The position numbers and the translations under genes are program-made. Under the pieces are notes generated by a model that saw only the letters and a program-made list of their open reading frames with translations, was not told the origin of the DNA and made no database searches. 64,000 bases of DNA from Micropterix aruncella (Eukaryota; Arthropoda; Insecta; Lepidoptera; Micropterigidae). How positions within the stretch are numbered: position 1 is the stretch's first letter; the number at the start of each line of letters is the position of its first letter. The DNA is taken from assembly GCA_944548615.1 (NCBI GenBank), contig OX155980.1, positions 36,043,921 through 36,107,920 on the forward strand, written 5' to 3'. Of the stretch, positions 1 to 12,207 are shown piece by piece.

Positions 1-82
1 AGTAAGATATTGTCGTATGACAATAAATCCGCCCATTGTGAAATGTCGCAATAAAGAGTAGAAACAAACGAACAAAAAAAAC
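1..82 (+). repeat. 3' part of a tRNA-derived SINE, cut by the window edge
   Basis: The first 82 bases match the 3' half of the SINE seen more completely at 39676-39977 (minus) and 23095-23371 (plus). Shared blocks are a TATGACAATAAA stretch, CCGCCCATTG and AATAAAGAGTAGAAACAAAC, followed by an A-rich end. The tRNA-like head would lie left of the window. Confidence 0.75.
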
Positions 83-1169
<1,087 letters not shown>

Positions 1170-1188
1170 ATATTTTAAGGGTGTAAAT

Positions 1189-1380
1189 TTTTTTAAATTA
1201 TTTTCAATAATATGTAAAATTAAAATTCATAAGTTATCAATTGCGGAAACAGGTACTGCTGCCCTAAGTATTTAAAGAGGACATTAACTATCGTCTAAAT
1301 GTTTCTGGTCCACCAGGACCCCAGATAAGTAACTTTTCATGAATCTAATTTTACATATTATTGAAAATAATTTAAAAATA
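1189..1380. repeat. MITE-like inverted repeat between two AT microsatellites
   Basis: A left arm of about 42 bp (1189-1230) is almost perfectly complementary to a right arm at 1339-1380; both contain ATTATTTTCAATAATATG or its complement. The roughly 108-bp centre is unique sequence. Arms plus centre make a ~190-bp fold-back unit bounded directly by AT tracts, as expected for a TA-targeting MITE whose flanks later expanded. That origin is an inference; the arms are seen directly. Confidence 0.7.
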
Positions 1381-1654
<274 letters not shown>

Positions 1655-1859
1655 TATGTGTAATATAATCAAACACAAATTTGTAGTCTCGTTTGTTTAT
1701 TATTACTGTTAGTTTTGATAGAAAAAATCGTATTTCTCCTATTATTTTACGAAAGAATGTTTATATTTTTTTAACAATGTGTACGGTCAATAACTGCAGG
1801 GAGCTAATGGGCCCAGTGCAGTTGAGCCAGAATGACCTCGCCCATGTGTATTTAAGGAA

Positions 1860-1990
1860 GTATTTAAGGAAGCTATTCAAATTGTCCAAGCTCTAAACGT
1901 TACATTGGAATCCCCAAGAATAGTCAAGCGCTCTTCTCACCTCCATTGCACCGCATTATCATTGACACCCCTGATGTGGAAGAACATTAA
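1860..1990 (+). pseudogene. possible hAT-like transposase remnant
   Basis: One frame gives about 43 residues with EAIQIVQALNV followed by SPRIVKRSSH. This resembles the stretch A-x-x-L-x-V-x-x-x-x-PR-x-x-x-R-x-x-H of hAT-type proteins related to THAP9 and the 52-kDa PKR-inhibitor repressor. The frame upstream carries a duplicated TATTTAAGGAAG, and homology stops near 1990. No catalytic region or hAT 8-bp target duplication was found. It could equally be chance similarity over a short stretch. Confidence 0.3.
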
Positions 1991-4574
1991 AGGTACAACT
2001 TGCACTTGTTAAACAGTATTAAAGTAGTATTATCACCAACTAATTAGAGATTGCTTTTTATCTGCGGGAGTGTTCTGAAATTATATGGCCATTTATGTGA
2101 AAGAAAGAAAAAAAATGCATTGCCCATAATGAACTTGGATAGGTTTGGATATTTTGACAAGTAATCGCTAAAAATGTTATATTTCCTTGAAAGTAAATCC
2201 ATATATATATTTGTCATTTCGTACTATGACGCTACTCTTAGTTGTCGTAGTCTGCAGATCTGAACTATATTGACCCGTTAAAATGAGCGTAGAACCAGTA
2301 GAACTGCTTACTCGATCGACCCCGGCTTGTTGGCACAATCGTGTCGTCGCACAGTGATTCATCAGTATATGCCAACGGGAAAAATCATTACTGTTAATTA
2401 ATGTACTATATATCTAGGTATTAATAAACAGTTGGAAAACGCCGGAAACGTATATTTCTGATTCCTACTGAAATTGCTGGTAATAGTCGTGAAAGTTGGC
2501 CGATGCTCGTATCTAAACTAGAAATTAAGATAGTCACGTTTATTTCCTACATTATATTCCACCAGTGGTGTGTTTCGTTGAAGCTGTTCATCAAGATTAG
2601 AACTTTATTTAAACATCATAATATTCCTATTTTAGGCTTTAATATTTTATTAGCTTTAACAAACATTACAATTTAGTTAAAAAATCATACTTCTCCAAAT
2701 AAATTGAAAATTCATTAGATGTAAACCGAAACACTGATTCATTGTAGAGCCCAATAACACTGATGTTGTATAGTTGTTATTGTATATTGCAAAATCACTG
2801 CGTTTAGAATACGGAAATGTGCGATAACTCGTATTTTTTCAGGTTCCATTTTGAAACAAGGGTTTTGAGATATTTGCGCCCAAAATGGCTTATTAAGAGT
2901 GTTGTCAGAAATCACGTTGTCAAAACTTTCAAATAAGTAAAGAACTTGATAGTAAAATAAAAACTCAACCACGTTTATAACGTATGAAATAAAAAAAATG
3001 GATTGGAACCAGCCGAAAAGCGTTGATTGATTAGTTACAATATGATTTTGTTGTCCTTCAAGTTATTGCGAAGGCTAAGCTGATTACACCATTGGAGACT
3101 CATAGTTGACATAGTACAAATAGTTTATTTGGAAGACCAAGACTGGGGTTCGACAACGCTTCCTTTAGGATAATAAGGGGAATTGCAATAGATTTAGTAA
3201 AGTTCACAAATTTTATGAAATCGAACTGAAAATTGGCAAACTCTACAGACAGACTGTATTTCAGTAAGCGAAGAGTCATCGACTAACTAGGTAGAACTGT
3301 TAACAGAATCTTTAAAATGTAATAACTGCCATCTTAATATTTATGTTATTATAAAATACCTACTTTCGTTATTTTTATAACTTACTATGTAATACACTAT
3401 TGTATTTTTTTTTAATAGTAAGATATAACAATATGTATTCTCTTTTTATTACTGTAACATTGTATATAACTGTTGTAAGTAAATTGTAAAATGTGCAAGT
3501 AATGCAGTAATACAGTATTACAGTAGTACTAAATATGGGACGTTCTTCTTTTCTATCGACAATTTGACTGTATCATTTTTAGATTTGTTAAAAAAGTATT
3601 TTAAGTAAAATAGTTTTTTCTTTAATAAAAGTCGTGTTAAATTATTGCCTTGTTATCGTAGATTTAAAAAACATATATCGCATTGAAGTATTACTTGTTA
3701 ATTTTTTTTATGTATTTAAATTTGTCGGAGCAGTAACAAAAAAAAAACACCTCCGTCACAAAAATGTTTTAATTTATTAATTGTCATGCGAAATCAGATC
3801 TTCGGGTTTTTATTGCTTTTATTAACTAGAATAGAAGGAATATTTTTTATCTAGCTAGATATGACGGAATTATTATTATAAATATTTAAAAAAAGATATT
3901 TTCAATACCACTGTCACATTTTTGTTTGTTAGGACAACAATATTTGGAATATTATGCAAATCTCGGGCGACTGACTTCGCTCGCCAGAGTGTGAAAACGC
4001 AAGGCGTGGGTCCAAAGTGGAGAGGAAACCTTGCTGTTGCCTAGAGACCAAGGCTAAAATGTCGAACGCGCGTTATATGTTTCATAAAATGAGTGACAGA
4101 GGGGAGCAACAAAAATCATATACATCGAGAGACAGCTAATAACATATTTTTCATTTAATTATATAAATACTTATTTTATTTTCTTTTTATTGATTTAATA
4201 ATACCATTTTAGTAATTCAATAAATATTTTTGTATTAAAAGATTCCATATGTTTTTTTTTTTTTTGCGAGAGCATTTTGTAACATCAGGCGTCGCAGAGG
4301 GACACATGTATTGGACAACTGTATGAAAAACACGATTTTTGTCTACTATCTCGCTATCATTTTGTAAAAAGTTATAATAATAAAATTCCAATTTTAATGT
4401 TATTATAATGGTTGGCATTGTCATTTTTTTTTGTGAAAATAAATGGTGAAACTGGATATTTTGGAGGAACAATATTTTTTTTTGCTGAGAAGACATGTCA
4501 TTGTCGATGAAAAAGAAGAACGTCCTATTTATTTCTTTTTGTTCCTAATAAAGTTTATAGATACGAATGTTATA
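1991..4574. other. AT-rich stretch without recognisable genes
   Basis: No frame with recognisable protein similarity. A slightly GC-richer patch lies near 3960-4080. The rest is AT-rich with homopolymer runs. Confidence 0.55.
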
Positions 4575-4860
4575 CTAAACTAATCACTGTGCGGTGCGAT
4601 CATCGCAGAGTGGCAAAGAATCGTGTTCCCGGTAGTGCGGCAGCTCGGCGCGACGAGTTACCAGCGTCACACGAGTTTTTCCCATTGGGTAACGGGCGCT
4701 GCGTGCCCGTGCAACGGTTTGTACGTGCGTGCGAACGAGTTCGCTCGCTCGCTACGAGACCAGCACGCACAAACTCAAGACACGACTTACCGCAGGTCGC
4801 TCTCGGCCTGGGCGGGGGCGAATCCTTGCGACCGCAACGCTTCCACACAGCCATTGAAAA
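4575..4860. other. GC-rich island of unknown function
   Basis: About 280 bp clearly richer in GC and CpG than its surroundings, with overlapping open frames on both strands (94 codons +, 84 codons -) that show no known motif. The minus strand holds a good 5' splice-site match (CTGCG then GTAAGT, around 4785-4795), so part could be a first exon or 5'UTR of an unseen gene. GC composition alone would also produce such frames. Confidence 0.4.
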
Positions 4861-6764
4861 TAAGATTTTTTAATCTTCATTTAATTTATTACAAGAATTT
4901 CGCACATTATAGTTCGTCAAAAGGCATTTTTTTTTATCACGTAGGGGCCTATAGGATTGTTTGTATACGTAAATATTCTCAATTATGGTACCAAAAAGCA
5001 AATTTAACGGTTTTTGTTCCGATTGCTAGACCTGATCAACCTAAAATAAGATCAACAAAGTTACATTTCCGTTTTTTTCGGAGATTCCAATTTATTTAAA
5101 GTATTATTTAACTCTTTAAAAATACAATTTTCATTTTTTAAAATGTCTATAACGATTATTATAGTCCTCACAGGGAGAGCATTTTTGAGCATTTTTAGCT
5201 TGTTCCTCCAAATTGCAGCATATTTGTTGTTTACATTGTATTTTGGCTCTTTGGATATTATTTCCACATATAATTTATACCAGAATCAATTTCACAATAA
5301 CGTTAAGTACATTACACGAATACCTAGATGTTGTACCTAATCAGTCTGGTGCTTGATACTCCTGAGATACATTGTACGTCCACGACATGCAGGGCATTCT
5401 CCTAAGCTCACACTTCGAAGGTTTCCAGTTTCCTCCACAGGGTCAATCCTTTCCTCCCGTAGAAAAAGGTGGAGGCCAAGAAGGACATCGCCATTCATAT
5501 TTTTATGTACAGTGATAAGACGTTATGGATGCAGAGAAATTAAAATATATTTTGAAAAACTTAGTTCGGGCAAGTTCGTTTCCGATTTGCTTTATATTAT
5601 TAGTCATCCACCGCACATCGCAATTGATCAGGTGTTTTAAACATTTAATTCAACCGTCGATGCGTTATGTACCGTCTTCAAAATATTATCCTTACAAATC
5701 TGGGTTCATTTATGAGCTAGTCTTCTAGGCCCAAAAGTTCAACATTGAATTGTATCCATATGCTATGTATGTATGTTCATCAATTTATACAGAATCGTCG
5801 ATTTCCGGTTTGCTCCAAACGTCATTTCGAAAATGACGATCTGCCTTTTCATTACCTTCCTGATTACCTTTTCAGTCATTTTCTAAGATTTAGAAGACTC
5901 GTATTACATTCTTGCGGCAGTGGCTTGGATTTGATTAGCTTAACTCTGATTCCAGGATATATTCACGGGGTTCAGATTCTAAATGTTTTTCCCACCCTTG
6001 CTTTAGTTCTGCCTACCGAGGAGCCGCCACTCGAGCAGCAACAAGTTCTTTCGAAGCGACATTATTCTTGCAGCAGCGTTTGTCGGTGCGTGTTGTCCCT
6101 CTCCGCCATTCACGAGAGAAGCGAGACAGATGGACGTTTTCCCGCAACTTGATAAAATACCGATGTTACGTAACCGACTAGGTATAATTTTATTAACGGT
6201 ATAAACGTTTATGTTTCCAGCGTTTCTTTTTAATTATATGACTGTTTTGGTCTCGTTGGAGGAACGCAGATCATTGTAGCTGCTCCTAGCAATAAAAAAA
6301 CAGTAAAGACTTATTTACAAAGTGTGTATGGTTTTAGTCTATATATACGCAACTTACCGAATTGAGGAGTCGTAGCTACTCTTCTTGACCTAAGACCTGA
6401 ACTTTAATACAGGCTGCTCTAGTGTCTTTGACTTGTATCCGGTCATATAAAATGTAGCGACTGTTTTGAACTTGAATCGTTCATGCTTTCGGTATATCAA
6501 TACAGGATTATTGGAGGCTGATTAGCTATAGAAAGACTGGAGGGGGTGATAGGGTGGTCAATTTTGAACCGCTTTGAACATATTTACCTATATACAAAGT
6601 CCAGGAGACATTCCTATTTTTCTGTGAAGCCGCTATTAATGTTTATTCTAATAGTATATGTAATTAGAATAAACCTTATCTTATATCTATGTGGTCAATT
6701 ATTTAAAAATGAAGTTTATATAATGTATCCGATTTGAAAAAAACAGTTGCAGATTCATATTACT
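4861..6764. other. stretch without recognisable genes
   Basis: Open frames of 60-135 codons occur (the longest at 5745-6152 on +), but none shows a motif, signal peptide or family resemblance I recognise. The part 5340-6150 is less AT-rich than its surroundings and may be old repeat sequence. Confidence 0.45.
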
Positions 6765-7495
6765 TTTTTTTTATTAAACTTGAATTTCGTTTATTATCGA
6801 AATGAGATCCACCATTTCTAATACACGCCCGTGCTCGGAGCCGTATTTCAGAAGTCGTTACACTCAATTTCATTTCTTTTCTGATCTTCTGAAAAGCATC
6901 ATTTAAATGTTCCTTTGTCAAAATTTCTTCAAAATAAGTTAACTGCTTTTCACGCCCAGCCATAAAAATTAAGAGGAGTTAGATCCGGTAATCTTGCAGG
7001 CAATAGAATAGGTCCATTCTTCCTTATCCAGTTGCCAGGGAACCACATTTTTGCCAAATGTTCAAAAATTCAGTGACTCTGTAATGTGAAGGGCATTCAT
7101 CATTTAAAAAAAAATAGTACTCGGTCGTTTTGTACAACTCCTTGTAATAAATCCGGAAGATGGTTTTCTAAAAAATCCAAGTAATTTTCGCTATTTAACA
7201 TATCTGACAAAAAGTGTGGTCCAATAAAGTTTCTGCCTTCGACGCCGTCCCAGACATTCATACTGAATTTGCTTTGAATGACACTTGCTTATTCAATTGG
7301 GGATTGTTTCCTTTGTCTGCCCAGTGATGAATGTTATGAAAATGTGTTATTCCTTATTTATAAACAGGAAAAATCCTTGTTGATCTAAGTCGGCATGTAG
7401 TAAAAACCTTCAAAAATGCATCCTTCTCGCAGGATCTATTTGATTGGAAGGAATGGACCCATTCTAGGCATTGTACTGCTTTATAGTGAACTAAT
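6765..7495 (-). pseudogene. decayed IS630-Tc1-mariner type transposase
   Basis: Conceptual reading of the minus strand across several frameshifts gives, in order, LLHADLDQQGFF, HFHNIHHWADK, VWNVWDGVEGRNFIGPHFL, a block resembling the second catalytic segment (FFLNDECPSHYRVTEFLN), and a C-terminal part ending GGSHFDNKR. This order matches the insect transposases that carry a DUF4817 helix-turn-helix followed by a DDE_3 domain, where the segments read NIHHWAD, VNVWCGL-x-GP-x-F and WFQHDGAPAH. The residue corresponding to the second catalytic Asp lies in NDECPSH. The conserved SPDLTPLDFFLWG segment is disrupted. At least three frame changes make it non-functional. I did not find convincing terminal inverted repeats. 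The N-terminal DNA-binding region is missing or beyond recognition. Confidence 0.75.
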
Positions 7496-7712
7496 GATTG
7501 CCTTCAGAATGAACGGCAGATAGGCTACCTTCCTCGTACTGATTGTGGGTCATCTTCAAATGCTTGTGTGTCATCTTTAAATTTTAGATTCGTTTATCGA
7601 TATCCGGATCACCTTGTATATCTACTCCAGGCTCTCAGCGATGTATGTTACCAGTTTAAGAGAGGCGACGTAGTGGCATACGTAGTGGCGAACACTTCTC
7701 GTCTTAAACACA

Positions 7713-7827
7713 GTCTCGGATAACCGAACACTTGGACATTAGGTACACGTGGTCTCGGATATCCGAACACTTGGACATTAGGTACACGTGGTCGGATAAC
7801 CGAATACTTCGGCATTAGGTACACGTG
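7713..7827. repeat. three-unit minisatellite with a CACGTG site per unit
   Basis: Units 7713-7751, 7752-7790 and 7791-7827 (39, 39 and 37 bp) share GTCTCGGATA, CCGAACACTTGGACATTAGG and TACACGTG. Every unit ends in the palindrome CACGTG (7746, 7785, 7822), the canonical E-box. Read on the minus strand the first units encode a 13-residue repeat (RVPNVQVFGYP), but the 2-bp deletion in unit 3 breaks that frame, so coding is unlikely. Confidence 0.85.
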
Positions 7828-8561
7828 ATCTCTGATAACGTTGCTGGTGCAACAGACGTTCTTCGTTTGCATTTCCATCAGCTCTTCTATACATTAAGAC
7901 TATGGCAGCATATTCCAAACTTAAAAACAACAAAAAAAAAACAGACGATTCTTCACTCAAAAATTTTAAGGAGCTCTACGTAAATCAAGCAGAGCTGCAA
8001 CTTAAAAACGAATGAAATTAAATAAATCGTCAACATACAAACACAACACGCAGACGTCCTTAGGCAGTGGTAACCCAAACGGCACTAAAAATAAAAGATC
8101 ATAATTGTTGACAATCACGGCTATGGCGAATACCTGCTCTATTGGGACGGAATGGTCCTATTACTTATGTCCGTTGTTTTGTGATTCCAAATGGTTCCGT
8201 ACAGCATGGGTGGTGTTGGCCAAACTCTATCTCATCTGGCCTTCATAACTCACTATTTAACTCCCATCTGGTAGCCTGCTCGTTAAGAGGCTTACCCTGT
8301 GGCCCTGTCTTGGCCGCTGTGAGCTTCTGCCACGGCTGTAATCAGAAGATCGCGGATTCGGGGGAAGGCCTCGGGCGGAACTGTGCGGTTGGTGCGTCCG
8401 GTTAGCTAAACATTGAATGTCCATCCGGCTGAAAACCAAGGGATGTGTGGAGAGAGATGTATGTTTCCTATGACAGCGGAGGGTAGTTGTCGACCTGCCG
8501 TCATGAATTCAGTATTCAATTTATTCATTCAGAATATACATTAAAAGCATGAAATATCAAT
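7828..8561. other. unrecognised sequence beside a LINE
   Basis: The part 8140-8460 is GC-richer and has overlapping open frames on both strands (87 codons + and 60 codons -) with no recognisable domain. It may be an old repeat or LINE untranslated region; I cannot place it. Confidence 0.4.
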
Positions 8562-10268
8562 TAAAGGTAGTTTTTTTTTTTTTTTTATTTGTTGAGTGGG
8601 GCTTTTCTAAGGTCTTTATGAGCCTTGTAACACTGCGACCATTGCTGATCTATTGTGCTCGCCACCTACTATAGTTCTGCGCTAAGCCCCGTGTCATTCA
8701 AGAACCGCAGCAGGCTTTTGGCGCCAGATTGTTTTACCTCCTCAGGTTGGAGGTAGTGACCACCCAGGTGGTTGTATCTTTTACGCATCAGCGGGCCACA
8801 CTCGCACATGAGGTGCTGGGGAGTTTCCTCTGCCCCTTGGCAGAACCTGCACATTTTTGTGTCTTTGAGCTTGAGGTTGAACATGTGTTTGTTCAGGCCA
8901 CAATGCCCCGTGAGCGCCCTTACCAGTATGCGTAGATTGTTCCTATTTAGCGATAGGGCCTCACGGGCCGTCTTACGGTCGTAAGGCTTAATAAGCGCTT
9001 TGGAATGATTCAACCCTGGCGTGTTGTTCCAGTGGTTGACGGATTGTTCTAAACACATTTGTTTGAGCATTAGGTTTGCAAGGCTTTTTGGTACGCCACA
9101 GCAAGGTTCAGGGCCGTATAACGTTCCCTTTGCTCCCGTCCTAGCAAGTTCGTCGGCTTTTTCATTTCCCTCGATTCCTGCATGGCCGGGAACCCATCTT
9201 AGTATTACCCTGTTCTTTTCGCCCAGGGAATTCAGTAGTGATATGCAGTTTTGCACTAGCTTTGAATTAATGGTATTCGAGGCTAGTGCCATAAGAGCTG
9301 CTTTGCTATCCGAGTGGATATAGATACGGTGGTTGGCGTAGTCCTTTTGGAGGTTGATATCCGCACATTCAATAATGGCGTAAACCTCCGCTTGGAATAT
9401 GGAGGCGTATTTTCCCAAGTTTACACTTCTTTTGAAGTTTGGTCGCTCTCCATATATACCACAGCCTACGTCAAGTCCCGATTTAGACCCATCAGTATAC
9501 CATTTAAGGCTACCGGCCTCCCATTGCAGTTGGCTTTTTAGCCAGTCGTCTCTGGGCGGCAGTTCCACTGTAAAAAGTTTTCCAAAGTTTAGGAGTGGGA
9601 GCATGGTGTCTGATACCATGTTTAGGGTAGGATTTTCACTGACTGAGTCAAGAACTGATCTTAGTGCTTGTGAGATCCAGTTTACCTTCTCTCGGGCAGA
9701 TAGCCTGTACATGCTGGCTTTCGCCACCTGTTGCAAATGAATGTGTAGGGGCGGTAAGTTCAGCAGTGCATCTAGAGCTGCTCCAGGAGTGGAGGACATT
9801 GCGCCAGTTGTCATGAGGCACGCCGTCCTTTGGATATTGTTTAGTTTGGTAATCACAGTTTTCTGGTTGGCTTTGTTGCACCATACCACCGAGGCGTACG
9901 AGATTATCGGCCTCACAATGGCAGTGTATAGCCAGTGGGAGATCTTGGGGTTAAGGCCCCAGTTTTTCCCCGCCAGTCTTCTGCTTATACCCAAAGCACT
10001 TTTAGCTTTTTGAATTGTTTTATCTAGGTGGCTGTTCCAGGTGAGTCTTTGGTCGAGCGTGACTCCCAGATACTTTACTTCCTTGGAGAAAGGAATATGC
10101 CTGTGGTTTAAGATTGGCATTTTTAGTCCACCTAGTTGACGTTTGTTGGTAAATGGCACGAGGACGGTCTTATCGGCGTTGACCGATAATTCGTTCTCTC
10201 TGCACCAATTGCTAACGATTGTTAACGCTTTTTGCATTATGTGTGAGATCGTGTTTTGGCAGAAGCCC
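8562..10268 (-). mobile_element. 5'-truncated RNase H-bearing LINE (LOA/I-like)
   Basis: The minus strand reads RT C-terminus, RNase H, zinc-knuckle-like tail, stop, an ~80-bp 3'UTR, then an A-tail (T-run at 8571-8586) with an AATAAA just before it. The 5' end breaks off near 10268, just past the point where the RT YADD segment should be; the last residues upstream need one frameshift. TAAAGGTAGTT at 8562-8572 recurs at 10303-10313 and is a candidate target-site duplication, which would leave ~35 bp of filler at the 5' junction. The 5' truncation and A-tail are the usual outcome of target-primed reverse transcription. Confidence 0.85.
8669..10237 (-). CDS. LINE polyprotein C-terminal half: RT thumb, RNase H, zinc knuckle
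   Basis: An uninterrupted frame of 522 codons. Residues 1-120 are the end of the RT domain (NADKTVLVPFT near 20-30, EVKYLGVTLD near 53-62, YTAIVRPIISYASVVW near 104-119). Residues about 243-367 are an RNase H domain with all four acidic positions in place: D249 in WYTDGS, E284 in QAEVYAI, D310 in HSDSKAAL and D362 in NEKADELAR. The C-terminus has C463-x2-C466-x8-H475-x4-C480, a knuckle common in such LINEs. RNase H removes the RNA strand after reverse transcription. The RT catalytic YADD lies upstream of the truncation, so the fragment cannot transpose alone. The Met at 10237 is simply the first Met; the coding frame ran further upstream. The presence of RNase H argues for the LOA, I or R1 side rather than classic Jockey. 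An intact frame suggests a fairly young insertion. Confidence 0.9.
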   Translation of the reverse strand: MQKALTIVSNWCRENELSVNADKTVLVPFTNKRQLGGLKMPILNHRHIPFSKEVKYLGVTLDQRLTWNSHLDKTIQKAKSALGISRRLAGKNWGLNPKISHWLYTAIVRPIISYASVVWCNKANQKTVITKLNNIQRTACLMTTGAMSSTPGAALDALLNLPPLHIHLQQVAKASMYRLSAREKVNWISQALRSVLDSVSENPTLNMVSDTMLPLLNFGKLFTVELPPRDDWLKSQLQWEAGSLKWYTDGSKSGLDVGCGIYGERPNFKRSVNLGKYASIFQAEVYAIIECADINLQKDYANHRIYIHSDSKAALMALASNTINSKLVQNCISLLNSLGEKNRVILRWVPGHAGIEGNEKADELARTGAKGTLYGPEPCCGVPKSLANLMLKQMCLEQSVNHWNNTPGLNHSKALIKPYDRKTAREALSLNRNNLRILVRALTGHCGLNKHMFNLKLKDTKMCRFCQGAEETPQHLMCECGPLMRKRYNHLGGHYLQPEEVKQSGAKSLLRFLNDTGLSAEL

Positions 10269-10271
10269 CGA

Positions 10272-10384
10272 ACAATGACTACTAGGTCTATTTACTAATG
10301 ACTAAAGGTAGTTATCAATGACTAGGACATATGTAGGACAATGACTACTAGGTCCTTTACTAATGACTAAAGGTAGTTATCGCA
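10272..10384. repeat. tandem duplication of about 64 bp
   Basis: CAATGACTACTAGGTC...ACTAATGACTAAAGGTAGTTAT begins at 10272 and again near 10337, with small differences. It abuts the 5' break of the LINE at 10268. Confidence 0.75.
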
Positions 10385-10820
10385 TATTTGAATTCATCAG
10401 TTGCTAGTAATATATTAATATATGTAGATATAAAACTATTAAAGCAGAAATATTAATTTGACAATAGCGTTGACTAAAGTCGGCTTTACACGGAACACAA
10501 ATAAAATTAAAAAAATAGAGCTGAACCCATGTACATGAGTATACATATAAAATAAATAATAATTATAAGAATATTAAATTTAATAGTCATCATAGGCACT
10601 CTATACAAAAATTAATCACGCAATAGAAAGTATCAAAACAAAATTGTTAAACATTGTAATCTACATATTAAATATTAAATTCATAATATTATTATTAAAC
10701 AATAAAAACTAAAATGAGGTACCTGAAAGTTACATATTAATGTTATTCCCATTCGAAAGAATTGGTATGCTCAAAAAAATCACCCAGCTTAAAGAAAGCA
10801 GCTTTTGTTTAATAAATCTT
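10385..10820. other. AT-rich stretch, probably 3'UTR of the adjacent LINE fragment
   Basis: No coding. It lies just downstream (minus strand) of the RT fragment at 10821-11456 and is probably its 3'UTR and flank. Confidence 0.4.
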
Positions 10821-11456
10821 TTAAACGCCTTTGTTTCCATTTTCTTGTGGAGAGTGGTAGCTGGTTAAAGAGTTATAGGTCAAATATCCAAAGGACTTTT
10901 GTGTCTGCTTAAGGCGTACTTTAGGCAGGATAATATCATCGCGTCTGCGTGTATTGTGGGAGTGCATATTCCCGTTTACCCCTTGTTCGTTAATATTAGA
11001 CTTAGCATATAGTAGACATTTTAAAACATATTCAGACGTAAAAGTCAGTATTTTGTACTTAATAAAGTATGGCTCGCAGTGCGTGTCACGGGATATGCCT
11101 GCAATTGCTCTCAGTACACTTTTCTGTAAAATGAAAACCCTAGAACTGTCTGTGGCATTCCCCCATATCAGTATACCATAAGTCATTTTAATATGGAAAC
11201 AGGCATGATAAGCAGTTATTGCAGCGATTTCGGCAGCTAAGAAATAATTTAATCTTTTTTAACCGATGAAAGCGCACTACACAGTTCATTAATATGGATG
11301 TTCCAGCTAAGATGATGATCGATCATGATACCTAGGAACTTGGTAGATTTGCTTAACTCTAGAGTACTGTTATTTAGAGTTATATTGAGTGGTATAGTAG
11401 AAGATTTATAATTTGAGGAGAAGTGCATAGTAACGGTTTTTTTTTGCATTAAGAAT
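10821..11456 (-). pseudogene. Jockey-type LINE reverse transcriptase, C-terminal fragment
   Basis: Two minus-strand frames (11249-11449 and 10821-11186) and the bases between them read as one protein broken by frameshifts. It has TVTMHFSSN, LSKSTKFLGIMIDHHLSWN, ITAYHACFHIKMTYGILIWGN, VFILQKSVLRAIAGISRDT, and an ending with SHNTRRRDDIILPKVRLKQT. These match, in order, the end of the RT palm and the thumb region of Jockey-like LINEs (FLGI-x-DxHLxW, YGIxIWGN, QKRAIRxI, HNTRxKD). One shift falls in the A-run near 11445, another near 11250. The palm with YADD and the endonuclease are absent, so the copy is 5'-truncated near 11456. It is not the same family as the LINE at 8562-10268, which has RNase H. 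Confidence 0.8.
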
Positions 11457-11831
11457 CGATCCTTTGGCTACCCAATCCTAGTTACCATGGCGCGTAAAGG
11501 GCGCCTCGGTCCGCAAAGTATAAAAACTGAATAACCGCTTACAGAGGCCGATCAAGTGGCCTCGAATCCATTACCAGACCGGGGAACGGAGAAATCCGGC
11601 CAAATCTGGTAGTAGGGGCGTAAGGTCGGCCTACTGGAAATCAAATATTTTTCTAGTTTAGATGACTTACAAATTATAGTTTAGACACAGTATACCATCT
11701 GGTATACTGTGTTTTAGATGACAGTCGCGTTGCCGTTGCTAAGTTCTCCCGCCGAAGGGCGCGAATGAGCGAGCGAGCTTATGCCAGCGTGGCCAAATTA
11801 AATCCTAATTTTAAAAGTACGTCTACTAGCC
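11457..11831. other. GC-richer unrecognised stretch
   Basis: 11460-11640 is GC-rich (for example GGCGCCTCGG, GAGGCCGATCAAGTGGCCTC) and may be LINE untranslated sequence. 11740-11790 is CpG-rich. No frame is recognisable. Confidence 0.35.
11685..11712. repeat. perfect 13-bp inverted repeat with 2-base centre
   Basis: ACACAGTATACCA, then TC, then TGGTATACTGTGT: a nearly closed palindrome able to extrude as a cruciform. GATGAC lies outside both arms. No transposon context was identified. Confidence 0.8.
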
Positions 11832-12116
11832 CGCAACCTCACCAGATTAAAAAGGGACAAAATCCGTAAAGTCATAGGTACTATGACAGGTCATTATCCC
11901 CTAAACAAACACCTGTTTACCATAGGTGTGATAGACAGCCTTCTATGCAGAGAATGCATGGAGGAATAAGAAACGCCACAGCATGTGCTCATGGAATGCA
12001 GGAGCGTGGCAGAGCAACGGGCAAGAATACTACAATCTCCAGCATCTGTCCCGGAGGCCTGTAGCAACCTAAACAGGCTGCTAACCTTCTGGGACAGCCT
12101 GGGTTGGCTGGAGTAA
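11832..12116 (+). pseudogene. C-terminus of an RNase H-type LINE polyprotein
   Basis: Ninety-five codons read RNLTRLKRDKIRK, then TMTGHYPLNKHLFTIGV, LLCRECMEE, a premature stop, ETPQHVLMECRS, and an ending LLTFWDSLGWLE before the natural stop. It is clearly homologous to the C-terminus of the frame at 8669-10237 (ALTGHCGLNKHMF, MCRFCQGAEETPQHLMCEC), including the zinc knuckle C-x2-C...H-x4-C. The single in-frame TAA sits between the knuckle halves, probably a GAA-to-TAA change. A 3'UTR of about 65 bp follows and ends in an (AACT)n tail near 12185-12205. The insertion is 5'-truncated near 11830, leaving nothing functional. Confidence 0.85.
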
Positions 12117-12184
12117 CATAAATAGAAACATGAGCCACGCACAACGGCCCAATCAAGAGGCCAAGTGCGGGAAATAGCCCAGGA

Positions 12185-12207
12185 AAACTAACTAACTAAC
12201 TAACTGA
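12185..12207 (+). repeat. (AACT)n tail of the LINE fragment
   Basis: Five to six AACT-type units end the 3'UTR of the fragment at 11832-12116; short tetranucleotide tails instead of poly(A) are common in some LINE clades. Confidence 0.65.

Noticed and set aside
7713..7827. CRISPR-like direct repeats
   Set aside because: Units are contiguous with no spacers, and the genome is eukaryotic; a minisatellite explains them.
9021..10013. Plus-strand frames of 75-113 codons opposite the LINE frame
   Set aside because: Shadows of the 522-codon minus-strand LINE frame.
11894..12142. 82-codon minus frame
   Set aside because: Antisense of the recognisable LINE C-terminus at 11832-12116.
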